From assembly GCF_946478785.1 (NCBI RefSeq), contig NZ_CAMLDD010000003.1:62001-126000 (forward strand): a stretch of 64,000 nucleotides of DNA. Reading direction: 5' to 3'. This stretch comes from an uncultured Flavobacterium sp. (GTDB lineage Bacteria > Bacteroidota > Bacteroidia > Flavobacteriales > Flavobacteriaceae). The notes under the pieces were generated by a model. It was given only the letters and a program-made list of their open reading frames with translations. It ran no database searches and was not told the DNA's origin. Of this stretch, positions 8,624 to 16,784 are shown in pieces (the first letter of the stretch is position 1; every line of letters begins with the position of its first letter). The position numbers were made by a program, and so were the translations under genes.

Positions 8624-8671
8624 ATGAAGAAAAACTACAATAACTTATTTTGTTTTGTTTGCCTCTTTTAA
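8624..8671 (+). pseudogene. 15-codon leader-like ORF (second MKKNY copy)
   Basis: The frame MKKNYNNLFCFVCLF stops after 15 codons. It parallels the 22-codon frame at 6879 and precedes the second TPR gene by 52 bp. The hydrophobic FCFVCLF run looks like the beginning of a signal peptide cut short by TAA. It may be a remnant or a translated leader. Confidence 0.35.
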
Positions 8672-8723
8672 ATGTATTTTACATCAATTATCAATTTATT
8701 TAACAATCAAACTAAACAAAAAA

Positions 8724-9788
8724 ATGAAAAATAATATTAAAATACTATCCTTTCTGTTGTTGATTAATGTTGGGGTATTTGCCCAAAAAGATCAAATAAA
8801 AGAAGCTCAGTCTTTTTACGATAAAGGAAAAGTTGAGGAGTCAATAACAGTTTTGAAAAAAATAGAATATCTTATTGTCAATGCACCGGATGTAACCAAA
8901 TCTGATTTTTATTATTTAAAAGGAAATAACTACAAAGATTTAGCTACTAAGAATATAGATCCGAAAAATAATTTTACAATAGCTTCAGGTGCCTATCAGG
9001 ATGTGCTTTTATATGAAAATGATTCACGTAATTACAAATATGCTTTTAAGGCAGATTTAGCTTTAAAAGATATTAAATCCAAACTTGTAAACGGAGCAAT
9101 TAAAGATTTTAAAGAAGGCAGATATAAAGAAAGTGCTGATAAGAGTTACGAAGTGTACTTATTTGATAAAAAAGATACATTAAATTTATACAATGCTGCT
9201 GCAGCTTCGCTTACAGGTAAAGATTATGTTTCATCTATTAAATATTATGAGGAGCTTAAAAAAAAGAACTATACAGGAAAAGGGATTATTTTTTATGCAA
9301 CCCATAAAAAGACAAAATTAGAAGATGCTTTCGTTTCTTTAGGTGCGCGTGATTTGGCGGTTAGTGAAGGTGTGTACGAGAAACCAAGAAATTTCTCTCC
9401 TCCTTCCAAAAAAGAAGAAATTTTGATTAATTTGGCTTTTTCATATTTAGAGAGAAATGATTTTGCTAATGCAGAAAAAAGCTATCTGGATGCTTTGCAG
9501 ATAAATCCTAATTGTATGAACTGTTACATCAACCTTGTTTTTATCAAAATGGAATTAAAGAAAGCATTAATAGATCAGATGAATGCATTGGGAAATACTC
9601 CAAAAGAAGTAAAGCAATATGATCAGCTAAATGCCAAAAAAGATGAAATTGTAAGAAGTGCAATTCCATACCTTAAAAAAGCATTAATTATTGAGCCAAA
9701 AAATGAAGAAGCTACAAAATCGCTTTTAGGTATTTACAGAGCACTGGATATGACAAATGAATATAATGCTCTGAAAAACAGTAAATAA
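8724..9788 (+). CDS. secreted TPR-repeat protein, paralogue 2
   Basis: A 354-residue protein starting at the ATG at 8724. That start gives a proper signal peptide (MKNNIKILSFLLLINVGVFAQ) aligned with paralogue 1; an upstream in-frame ATG at 8655 would add 23 unrelated residues. It matches the preceding gene along its whole length, including the NPNC(M/V)NCYINLVFIKM segment and the C-terminal FLKKAL/YLKKAL...EPKNE...SLLGIYRALDMT stretch. The TPR-like repeats suggest a scaffold role in the periplasm. The pair arose by tandem duplication of a unit that includes the upstream structured RNA. A convergent terminator shared with nth follows. Confidence 0.85.
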   Translation: MKNNIKILSFLLLINVGVFAQKDQIKEAQSFYDKGKVEESITVLKKIEYLIVNAPDVTKSDFYYLKGNNYKDLATKNIDPKNNFTIASGAYQDVLLYENDSRNYKYAFKADLALKDIKSKLVNGAIKDFKEGRYKESADKSYEVYLFDKKDTLNLYNAAAASLTGKDYVSSIKYYEELKKKNYTGKGIIFYATHKKTKLEDAFVSLGARDLAVSEGVYEKPRNFSPPSKKEEILINLAFSYLERNDFANAEKSYLDALQINPNCMNCYINLVFIKMELKKALIDQMNALGNTPKEVKQYDQLNAKKDEIVRSAIPYLKKALIIEPKNEEATKSLLGIYRALDMTNEYNALKNSK

Positions 9789-9794
9789 TAGTAG

Positions 9795-9833
9795 AGAAGA
9801 AGCTGCTAAACTTTCTTTTTGGCAGCTTCTTCT
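9795..9833. terminator. bidirectional terminator overlapping the end of nth
   Basis: A perfect 12-bp stem pairs AGAAGAAGCTGC (9795-9806) with GCAGCTTCTTCT (9822-9833). The loop contains a T-run. The right arm lies inside the last codons of nth (Glu-Glu-Ala-Ala) and the left arm reaches its stop codon, so one hairpin serves both convergent genes. Confidence 0.7.
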
Positions 9834-10462
9834 ATTACTGATTTTTTACCAATAGTTCTGGTAATAATATCTTTCTCCAGACTCCAGCTCCTTGCAGGTG
9901 AATATTCACGGCCGTACCAAATAATCTGCAAATGCAGGTCATTCCATAATTCTCTCGGAAACAATCTTTTCGCGTCTTTCTCTGTCTGAACCACATTTTT
10001 ACCGTTTGAAAGATTCCATCTGTACATGAGTCTGTGAATATGGGTATCAACCGGAAAAGCAGGAACTCCAAATGCCTGCGACATTACAACACTTGCCGTT
10101 TTATGCCCAACAGCCGGCAAAGCTTCAAGAGCTTCAAAGCTCTGCGGAACTTCTCCGTTGTGTTTATCAATCAAAATTTGTGACAGACCATGAATCCCTT
10201 TCGATTTCATTGGTGATAAACCGCAAGGGCGAATAATTTCCTTGATTTCTTCCACTGACATTTTAATCATATCATACGGATTATCAGCCTTTGCAAAAAG
10301 TAAAGGTGTAATTTGATTTACACGCACATCAGTACATTGAGCCGAAAGTAAAACAGCAATCAATAAGGTATAAGGGTCTTTGTGGTCAAGCGGTACAGGT
10401 ATAGTAGGGTAGAGTTCTTTTAACGTATTTATAACAAATTGTACGCGGGCTTCTTTATTCAT
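9806..10462 (-). CDS. nth: endonuclease III-type DNA glycosylase/AP lyase without Fe-S cluster
   Basis: A 218-residue HhH-GPD base-excision repair enzyme that removes oxidised pyrimidines and nicks at AP sites. The helix-hairpin-helix LPAVGHKTASVV carries the catalytic Lys121, followed by the catalytic Asp139 in PVDTHIHR. The classical C-terminal C-x6-C-x2-C-x5-C [4Fe-4S] loop is absent: the C-terminus reads YGREYSPARSWSLEKD and then a basic tail, and the protein's only cysteines are 43 and 80. So this is a cluster-less Nth, probably a clade-wide trait. It is convergent with the TPR gene. The 284-bp gap upstream (10463-10746) holds one copy of the palindromic repeat. Confidence 0.92.
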   Translation of the reverse strand: MNKEARVQFVINTLKELYPTIPVPLDHKDPYTLLIAVLLSAQCTDVRVNQITPLLFAKADNPYDMIKMSVEEIKEIIRPCGLSPMKSKGIHGLSQILIDKHNGEVPQSFEALEALPAVGHKTASVVMSQAFGVPAFPVDTHIHRLMYRWNLSNGKNVVQTEKDAKRLFPRELWNDLHLQIIWYGREYSPARSWSLEKDIITRTIGKKSVIEEAAKKKV

Positions 10463-10508
10463 TTCCGTATTTTTAATCGCGTAAAAATAGTATAATTTTC
10501 ATGATGTG

Positions 10509-10645
10509 CCTAATCCAGCTTTCCGTTACAACTCCTCATTGTCAAAGTAACATTTTAAGCATTAACAAGAGCTTCCTCCGGTCGCTTTCTTAATGCACAA
10601 AATGTAAACTTTCACAATTCCGGGGTTTTTACTCCAATCTGGGGC
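10509..10645. repeat. REP-like palindromic repeat, copy A
   Basis: Begins CCTAATCCAGCTTTCC and ends CCAATCTGGGG. The middle folds into a long imperfect hairpin (ACATTTT...AGCATTAA pairing with TTAATGC...AAAATGT) around the loop TTCCTCCGGTC. Copy D at 53577 has the same ends and loop with a different, compensated stem. It occupies most of the gap between nth and bcp. Confidence 0.7.
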
Positions 10646-10746
10646 AAAAGTTATGAGTTAGAGGTTATTAGTTTTGTATATAAGTATAAATTTGATTTTC
10701 TTAAATGCAAACCTAAAATCTAAAGTCAACAATCTAAAATAAAAAT

Positions 10747-11199
10747 ATGACAACATTGCAAAAGGGCGATAAAGCACCAAATTTCTCAGGAACAGACCAG
10801 GACGGAAAAACACATAAATTGGGCGATTATGCAGGAAAAAGATTAGTGGTTTTCTTTTACCCGAAAGCAAGCACGCCAGGCTGTACAGCAGAAGCTTGTG
10901 ATTTAAGAGATAATTTTGAGCGTTTTAAAGCAAATAATTATGAACTTTTAGGTGTAAGTGCAGACAGCCAAAAAGCACAAGGAAAATTTAAGGATAAATA
11001 CGAATTTCCTTTTCCGTTATTGGCAGATGAAGACAAATCAGTAATCAATGCATTTGGTGTTTGGGGACCAAAGAAATTCATGGGAAAAGAATACGACGGA
11101 ATTCACAGAACCACTTTTGTAATTGATGAAAACGGAATTATTGATGAGGTTATTTCGCAGGTTAAAACAAAAGAACACGCTGCACAAATTTTAAAATAA
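10747..11199 (+). CDS. bcp: thioredoxin-dependent thiol peroxidase, Bcp/PrxQ type
   Basis: A 150-residue peroxiredoxin that reduces hydrogen peroxide and organic hydroperoxides in the cytoplasm using thioredoxin. The active-site loop PKASTPGCTAEACDLRD contains the peroxidatic Cys46 and a second Cys51 five residues later, the arrangement of two-cysteine PrxQ enzymes. KFMGKEYDGIHRTTFVID is the usual C-terminal core strand. Length is normal. It is monocistronic, with an A/T-rich leader upstream and a strong bidirectional terminator after it. Confidence 0.95.
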   Translation: MTTLQKGDKAPNFSGTDQDGKTHKLGDYAGKRLVVFFYPKASTPGCTAEACDLRDNFERFKANNYELLGVSADSQKAQGKFKDKYEFPFPLLADEDKSVINAFGVWGPKKFMGKEYDGIHRTTFVIDENGIIDEVISQVKTKEHAAQILK

Positions 11200-11217
11200 T
11201 AAATCATTGTTCAATAG

Positions 11218-11244
11218 AAATGCCCTTTTCAAAAAAGGGCATTT
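11218..11244. terminator. bidirectional terminator between bcp and parC
   Basis: A 12-bp stem pairs AAATGCCCTTTT (11218-11229) with AAAAGGGCATTT (11233-11244), with a 3-base loop. T-rich sequence follows on the plus strand and A-rich sequence lies on the other side. It is placed between two convergent genes. Confidence 0.8.
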
Positions 11245-11277
11245 TTATATATTCAACTTGTTATTGGTATAATAAGA

Positions 11278-13995
11278 TTATTCCAAAACCAAACCAATCT
11301 GTCCATCATCGTCTAATTCCGTTTCAACAGAATCATCATCTGATAATTCCGGTTTTTCAGGAATTTCTTCAACAGGTTCTTCGTATGGCAATGGATCCAG
11401 TAAATTTACTTGTTTTAATTTTTCAGTTGTTAATTGATTTCCAATAGCTTTAAAACCTTTTACAGCAATAAAATCTTCAACATCAATATGTAAATCCTCT
11501 TTTTGAACACCTTTTACTTTTGCAAAAACTAATTGTGCCACCGGACGATAATCTGTCGATACAATTTCCAATTGTGAATTTGGATGATCGGTAATAAAAC
11601 TTTCTTCCTTGTTTTCATTTTCAACAAGGAAACGTTTTAAGAAATAACGTTCCTTTTCTCCATCATAATAAATAGCAGAAATTGGTTTTTTAGGTTTCCA
11701 TTTTTCTAAAACAATCATATCTTCATCAAAATGAGTTGATAATTCGGGAATAATAACCTTCAATTTACCAGATTGAGTGATGATTAGAATTTTATCACTT
11801 GGCTTAAATTCGCCCAGCAATTCACCTCGGGCATCAACATTCAAACGTTTTACCGTATCGTCAAACCAAACTTTTCGAGGTAATAAGGTTGAAATTCCTT
11901 TTTCTTTCAATTCAATTTTCTTGATAGGATATTTCGTTACCAGATTTCCTTTTGACGCACGTCCTTTTATCGCTAAATTGGCAAAATCAATATCAAATTT
12001 CAGTTTTTTGATCGTTCCAACCTGACGTAATAAAATGGTAATAACTTCAGCTTCACCATTTGGATTATGCGAAAAATAAACCACCTGAGAACCTGCTTTT
12101 TCATTAGTCAGATCATAAGGTTTATCACGGGTTACTCCTGAAACATTAAAACGCTTAATATATGATGGACCCGATTTACCGTCACGGTAAATCATGTTGT
12201 AAATCGTACGTTTATCGCTTTTGTCAAAAATAGCAACGTGAATAATGTCCTTACCCACAAAGGTCTTGGCATCTACTTTTGTTACCAGCATTTTTCCGTC
12301 ACGCAAGAACACGATTACATCATCAATATCAGAGCAGTCTGTAACATATTCGTCTTTTTTCAAGCTGGTTCCTACGAAACCTTCTTCGCGATTTACGTAT
12401 AATTTTGTGTTTCTTAAAACTACTTTTGTAGCCTCAACATTATCAAAAACACGAAGTTCTGTCTGGCGTTCGCGGCCTTTTCCGTATTTCTCTTTTAATT
12501 TTGTAAAATAAGCAATTGCAAAATCAGTCAAATGTTCCAGATTATGCTCGACTTCCTTCATTTCATCTTCTAACTTCGCAATAAAATCATCAGCTTTATC
12601 AGAGTCAAAACGTGTAATACGAATCATCGGAATCTGAGTCAATCGCTGTAAATCATCGTCATTAATTTCTCTGACAAATGATTTTTTGAAAGGCTCAAAT
12701 CGGTCGTACAAATATTTATACAGCGATTCTCTATCAGAATACAATTTGAAATCAATATACATTTCTTCACGAATGAAGATTTTCTCTAAAGTCGAGAAAT
12801 GCCATTTGTTTTTTAATTCCTCTAATTGAATTTCCAGTTCCTGACGAAGTAAATCAACCGTTCTGTGCGTTGAAATTTTCAACATCTCAGATACTCCGAT
12901 AAATAACGGTTTATTATCTTCAATAACACACCCTAGAGGTGCTACAGAAGTTTCGCAAGCAGTAAAAGCAAATAGGGCATCAATTGTTTTGTCCGGAGAA
13001 ACTCCTGGAAACAGGTGAATTAAAATCTCAACATCAGCCGCTGTATTGTCTTCAATTTTTTTGATTTTGATTTTGCCTTTATCATTGGCTTTCAAAATGC
13101 TGTCAATCAAAGTTGTTGTATTGGTTGAAAACGGAATTTGCGTAATCACCAAAGTGTTTTTGTCTAATTGCGCAATCTTCGCACGAACACGAACACGTCC
13201 GCCACGTAAACCGTCATTATAGTTAGACACATCGGCAATACCCTGCGTCATGAAATCCGGGTAAAGTGTAAATGGCTTTCCCTTTAAAATTTTAATAGAA
13301 GCGTCAATTAATTCATTGAAATTATGAGGCAAAACTTTAGTCGAAAGACCAACAGCAATACCTTCAGCCCCCTGTGCCAAAAGCAACGGAAATTTTACCG
13401 GAAGATTGTTAGGTTCAGCACGACGACCATCGTACGAAACGCCCCAATCGGTAATTTTTGGAGAGTACAAAACTTCCAAAGCAAATTTAGATAAACGCGC
13501 CTCAATGTAACGGGAAGCCGCAGCTCCATCACCCGTTAAGATATTTCCCCAGTTCCCCTGACAGTCAATCAATAAATCTTTCTGGCCAATTTGTACCATC
13601 GCATCACCAATACTCGCATCTCCGTGAGGGTGATATTGCATGGTGTGTCCTACAACATTGGCAACTTTATTATAACGACCATCATCCAATTCTTTCAGAG
13701 AGTGCATAATACGACGCTGAACGGGCTTAAAGCCATCTTCAATCGCCGGAACTGCACGTTCCAGAATTACATACGAAGCATAATCCAGAAACCAGTCTTT
13801 GTACATTCCGGTTACTTTTGTAATTACATCTTCGCCCTCTTCTTCCTGATTTTCGTAAAAATGCTGTCCTTCAAAATGTTTGGCATCTACATCAATAATT
13901 TCATCGTCTCTTTCCTGATTTTCCTCAAGTTGGTTTTCGTCTGAATTATTCTCGTCGTCGTTTGGAATTATGTTGTCGTCTTCTTCGTCTTTCAT
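11278..13995 (-). CDS. parC: DNA topoisomerase IV subunit A
   Basis: A 905-residue type IIA topoisomerase subunit that cuts and religates duplex DNA to decatenate chromosomes. An acidic N-terminal extension (1-55) precedes the winged-helix breakage domain (PVQRRIMHSL), with Arg162 and the catalytic Tyr163 in AASRYIEARL. The quinolone-region motif reads YHPHGDASIGDAMV, with Ala at the place of E. coli GyrA Ser83. A beta-propeller-like C-terminal domain and an acidic tail follow. The partner parE lies about 4 kb upstream on the same strand; the two are normally adjacent in this group (from general knowledge) but here are split by three foreign-looking genes. Only 27 bp separates its start from the last cassette gene. 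Confidence 0.93.
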   Translation of the reverse strand: MKDEEDDNIIPNDDENNSDENQLEENQERDDEIIDVDAKHFEGQHFYENQEEEGEDVITKVTGMYKDWFLDYASYVILERAVPAIEDGFKPVQRRIMHSLKELDDGRYNKVANVVGHTMQYHPHGDASIGDAMVQIGQKDLLIDCQGNWGNILTGDGAAASRYIEARLSKFALEVLYSPKITDWGVSYDGRRAEPNNLPVKFPLLLAQGAEGIAVGLSTKVLPHNFNELIDASIKILKGKPFTLYPDFMTQGIADVSNYNDGLRGGRVRVRAKIAQLDKNTLVITQIPFSTNTTTLIDSILKANDKGKIKIKKIEDNTAADVEILIHLFPGVSPDKTIDALFAFTACETSVAPLGCVIEDNKPLFIGVSEMLKISTHRTVDLLRQELEIQLEELKNKWHFSTLEKIFIREEMYIDFKLYSDRESLYKYLYDRFEPFKKSFVREINDDDLQRLTQIPMIRITRFDSDKADDFIAKLEDEMKEVEHNLEHLTDFAIAYFTKLKEKYGKGRERQTELRVFDNVEATKVVLRNTKLYVNREEGFVGTSLKKDEYVTDCSDIDDVIVFLRDGKMLVTKVDAKTFVGKDIIHVAIFDKSDKRTIYNMIYRDGKSGPSYIKRFNVSGVTRDKPYDLTNEKAGSQVVYFSHNPNGEAEVITILLRQVGTIKKLKFDIDFANLAIKGRASKGNLVTKYPIKKIELKEKGISTLLPRKVWFDDTVKRLNVDARGELLGEFKPSDKILIITQSGKLKVIIPELSTHFDEDMIVLEKWKPKKPISAIYYDGEKERYFLKRFLVENENKEESFITDHPNSQLEIVSTDYRPVAQLVFAKVKGVQKEDLHIDVEDFIAVKGFKAIGNQLTTEKLKQVNLLDPLPYEEPVEEIPEKPELSDDDSVETELDDDGQIGLVLE

Positions 13996-14022
13996 TTATC
14001 TTGAAATCAATTTTTTTCTAGT

Positions 14023-15726
14023 TTATTCGTAATATTCAATCTCTAGTTCATTAACAAATATTTTTTCAGATTTTAGAATAAGAGATTTTCGTAATTCTAA
14101 GATTTTATCCACTGAATTTTTATCTTTAGAATATATTTCTTTCATATCTTCAGAAACAAAATACAACAAATTATCTTCTGTATTTTCGCTTTCTAAAATT
14201 CTTCTAACATCAATATATTTATGTCCAATAACCTTAAAAAAAGCTTTATTATCTTGTCTTTTTATTTTTATTTTATTATTAAAAGCCTGTTTATCTATAA
14301 ACAATGGAAAATAGTTCTCTGATAAATTATCTAAACTATTTATTTTAAAAAGTACAGACTCAGAAAAAATTACACCTTCATTATCATTATTTTTTAATTT
14401 TAAATAATTTTTACTTGTAATACCTTTAAAATGATTTACAATAAACAAAGCATATGCTTTTGATCTCACACTGCCCTTATTTATTTTTAAAGGAAATTTT
14501 TCAGTTCTAAATCCATTAATAGAATCATCGTAAAAAATTGGGTCTAAATCTTCATTTTTTATAAATTCTTGAAATTGATTATATGCTAATCTTTGTTTAC
14601 TTAAGTTGTAAATTGTAAAATAATTGGAATATGAAGTAATCCAAAACCATTTTTTTAAAGATTCTAATTGTTTTAAACTTGGATTTTCAATTTTGTTAAA
14701 AAAATCAGTAATAAAAATTAATTGACTATTATAAGGAAGTAAATTACTATTATAAACATAAAGCTCATTATAAAGAAATTGCACAGCTTTTAAAATGGCG
14801 TCTAAAGATTTTCTAGAAATTTCAACAAAATTTTCATCTTTAGCTAATCTTTCAATTTTTCTATTATCTTCCTGACTAGATTTATCAAAATAAACAATTC
14901 CAAAAGAATTAGTTATACATTGAAAAATAAGCTTTCTGGAAATTTTGTGAAAATTATAAATTTTTAAATCATTTATTAAATTGTCAATTTCTGTTCCTAA
15001 CCTAAAATTTTTAAACTTATTAAAAGACAAAGCTGACACTTTCCAATCAGATGTTATTTTTGCTCCTTCCGAATTAAGCCTCGTAAAAATATCAACTGCT
15101 TCTTCTGTTGATCCGCCAATCATATCAATTGATGGTATGTCATAGCTGGAAAGTTTTAACGAAAAATCTTTATATCTTTCCAAATAAATATCTACAGTTC
15201 TTTCATCTAAGTTTAATTTAAATAATTCCGTTTGAAAATTGTAGAATTCAATACCATCTACAAATTTATACAATTCTACTTCATGTACTTCCTTGTTTTT
15301 CTTAGTCGATAATCCTATTTTATCTGTTTCTAAATTAAATACTAAATCAAATTCGATCCTCCATTCGATATTATCTCTTTTTAAATTTGTTTTGTTTGGA
15401 TTTACTAAACATCCAAACAATGTTGATAAACGCTGATATCCATCAAGAATATAGAAGTAATCAATAGATCTTTCTTTTAAATAATAAGAACCTATTTTTT
15501 CAGATTCAAAATTTCTAAAATCATCTAGGTTTGAAAAATCAGGTCTCCAAAATAAAATTGAACCGATAGGATATCCATTTTTTATACTATCAAACAATTT
15601 TACTTTTTTATCTAATTTCCATTCAAAATCTCTTTGAAAAGCAGGGATTCTGATAATACCTCTTTCAAAATCTTCAAGATAATGAAACAATCTTCTTACC
15701 CTAGTATTAATTTGTAAATTACTCAT
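14023..15726 (-). CDS. DUF262 (GmrS/ParB-like) domain protein of a putative defence cassette
   Basis: A 567-residue protein. The N-terminal DUF262 domain has the three family motifs: IPAFQRDFEW (27-36), GSILFW (55-60) and ILDGYQRLSTLFG (93-105). A fourth conserved stretch, EEAVDIFTRLNSEGAK, is at 209-224. DUF262 is the ParB/sulfiredoxin-like fold of GmrSD and many defence proteins, thought to bind or hydrolyse nucleotides. The usual DGQQR is DGYQR here. The C-terminal half is unassigned; the HNH (DUF1524) motif of GmrD-type proteins is not visible. Its start overlaps the preceding gene's stop by 4 bp, so the two are translationally coupled. Base composition is much lower in G+C than parC. Role in defence is inferred from family and context. 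Confidence 0.8.
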   Translation of the reverse strand: MSNLQINTRVRRLFHYLEDFERGIIRIPAFQRDFEWKLDKKVKLFDSIKNGYPIGSILFWRPDFSNLDDFRNFESEKIGSYYLKERSIDYFYILDGYQRLSTLFGCLVNPNKTNLKRDNIEWRIEFDLVFNLETDKIGLSTKKNKEVHEVELYKFVDGIEFYNFQTELFKLNLDERTVDIYLERYKDFSLKLSSYDIPSIDMIGGSTEEAVDIFTRLNSEGAKITSDWKVSALSFNKFKNFRLGTEIDNLINDLKIYNFHKISRKLIFQCITNSFGIVYFDKSSQEDNRKIERLAKDENFVEISRKSLDAILKAVQFLYNELYVYNSNLLPYNSQLIFITDFFNKIENPSLKQLESLKKWFWITSYSNYFTIYNLSKQRLAYNQFQEFIKNEDLDPIFYDDSINGFRTEKFPLKINKGSVRSKAYALFIVNHFKGITSKNYLKLKNNDNEGVIFSESVLFKINSLDNLSENYFPLFIDKQAFNNKIKIKRQDNKAFFKVIGHKYIDVRRILESENTEDNLLYFVSEDMKEIYSKDKNSVDKILELRKSLILKSEKIFVNELEIEYYE

Positions 15727-16784
15727 AATAATCTTTTTATTTCATTTACAATGTGGTCGAACTCATTTCTTTCAATATCATCAATTTCCGATCTAATTTT
15801 TGGCTGATGTTTAATTCTTTGATACATATCTTCTTTTGACATTACATCAAACTTCTTAGAAAAATTAGATTTAAAGCCAGGGAAACTTACTGAAAATCCA
15901 ATACCAACATTCAAATAATCACTATTTGAAATATTATCAAACAATTTTAAAACTTCTTCTTCTAAAGTTTCTTTTTCTTTTACCTTCCTAACACTATTAA
16001 CACTATTAAAATAGGAAAAACCTTTTTCTATATCTAAAAAATCTTTTTGGTCATTATTTAATCTTAAAAAAGAGTTTGCATAATTTTTTTTAACATGGTC
16101 ATAAATAAAAGATTCATAAATATTATTTGATATATAATTCTCTTTTTCTCTTTTATATAATATATGTTTATCTATTCCATAATCGTCGAGAAATTTAGAC
16201 TTTGAAATGGGAAGAACTTCTTCCTTGTATTTTTTGTCACTGTCCTTTATAACAAAATACCTTAAATATTTCTCCTTTGACTTAGTAAATACTATATTAT
16301 TAAAAGAATTTTGCATTTCGCCCCTTAAAACACCTTCGATAGATGAACCACCACCATTAGAGAATTTCAACCATAATTCATCTTTGGCATATTTAATTTC
16401 CCCACTATAATCAAAATTTCTTATAATAGCATTAATAAAAGGCGGCTCATACTCGCTATTTTCAACTAAAATATTTAATGGTTGATTTAGATATAAATAA
16501 GCCTCTTTAGTACCAAAATAATCAGGATTATTTCCGTCGTTTGATACAATTATTTTCAATTTATTTTTGACTTTTCGAGAACTTCTAACAATTGACTCTT
16601 TAACAATTTTAATATCTCTTTTACTTAAACCACTATACCAAGTAGAAGAAATACATGTTTCAATTTGCTCGCTATCATCGATTACAAAAAAATGTCTATC
16701 TTCTTTAAATAAACTTAATAAATTATCTAAATGAGAATGCTCATAGTTATCATTAAATATATCTTTAAAGATTTCAACTTGCAT
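15723..16784 (-). CDS. putative TOPRIM-like (DUF4435/OLD-type) protein of the cassette
   Basis: A 353-residue protein without an obvious named family. I see a TOPRIM-like order of motifs: an acidic strand end LNILVEN (Glu108), a Gly-rich turn GGGSS (144-148), a hydrophobic strand running into DSD (YFVIKDSDKK, Asp181/Asp183), then HILYKREKENYI (207-218), which resembles the K/R-R-E-x-E-N-Y motif that follows TOPRIM cores in DUF4435 and OLD-type nucleases. The C-terminal 100 residues are unassigned. It overlaps the ATPase gene by 11 bp and the DUF262 gene by 4 bp. Because the ATPase lacks a TOPRIM domain, this protein may be its effector nuclease in trans, as AriB is for AriA in PARIS. That assignment is inference. 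Confidence 0.6.
   Translation of the reverse strand: MQVEIFKDIFNDNYEHSHLDNLLSLFKEDRHFFVIDDSEQIETCISSTWYSGLSKRDIKIVKESIVRSSRKVKNKLKIIVSNDGNNPDYFGTKEAYLYLNQPLNILVENSEYEPPFINAIIRNFDYSGEIKYAKDELWLKFSNGGGSSIEGVLRGEMQNSFNNIVFTKSKEKYLRYFVIKDSDKKYKEEVLPISKSKFLDDYGIDKHILYKREKENYISNNIYESFIYDHVKKNYANSFLRLNNDQKDFLDIEKGFSYFNSVNSVRKVKEKETLEEEVLKLFDNISNSDYLNVGIGFSVSFPGFKSNFSKKFDVMSKEDMYQRIKHQPKIRSEIDDIERNEFDHIVNEIKRLL

Noticed and set aside
8655..8723. Start of the second TPR gene at 8655
   Set aside because: It would precede the signal peptide by 23 unrelated residues; the ATG at 8724 aligns with the paralogue's start.
11278..13995. Quinolone-resistance mutation in ParC (Ala at the Ser83-equivalent)
   Set aside because: HGDASIGDA appears to be the normal sequence for this group from memory, so it is not evidence of acquired resistance.
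14023..15726. HNH nuclease domain at the DUF262 protein C-terminus
   Set aside because: ENYFPLF loosely resembles the HHIFP start of DUF1524 but the histidines and the later Asn are missing.
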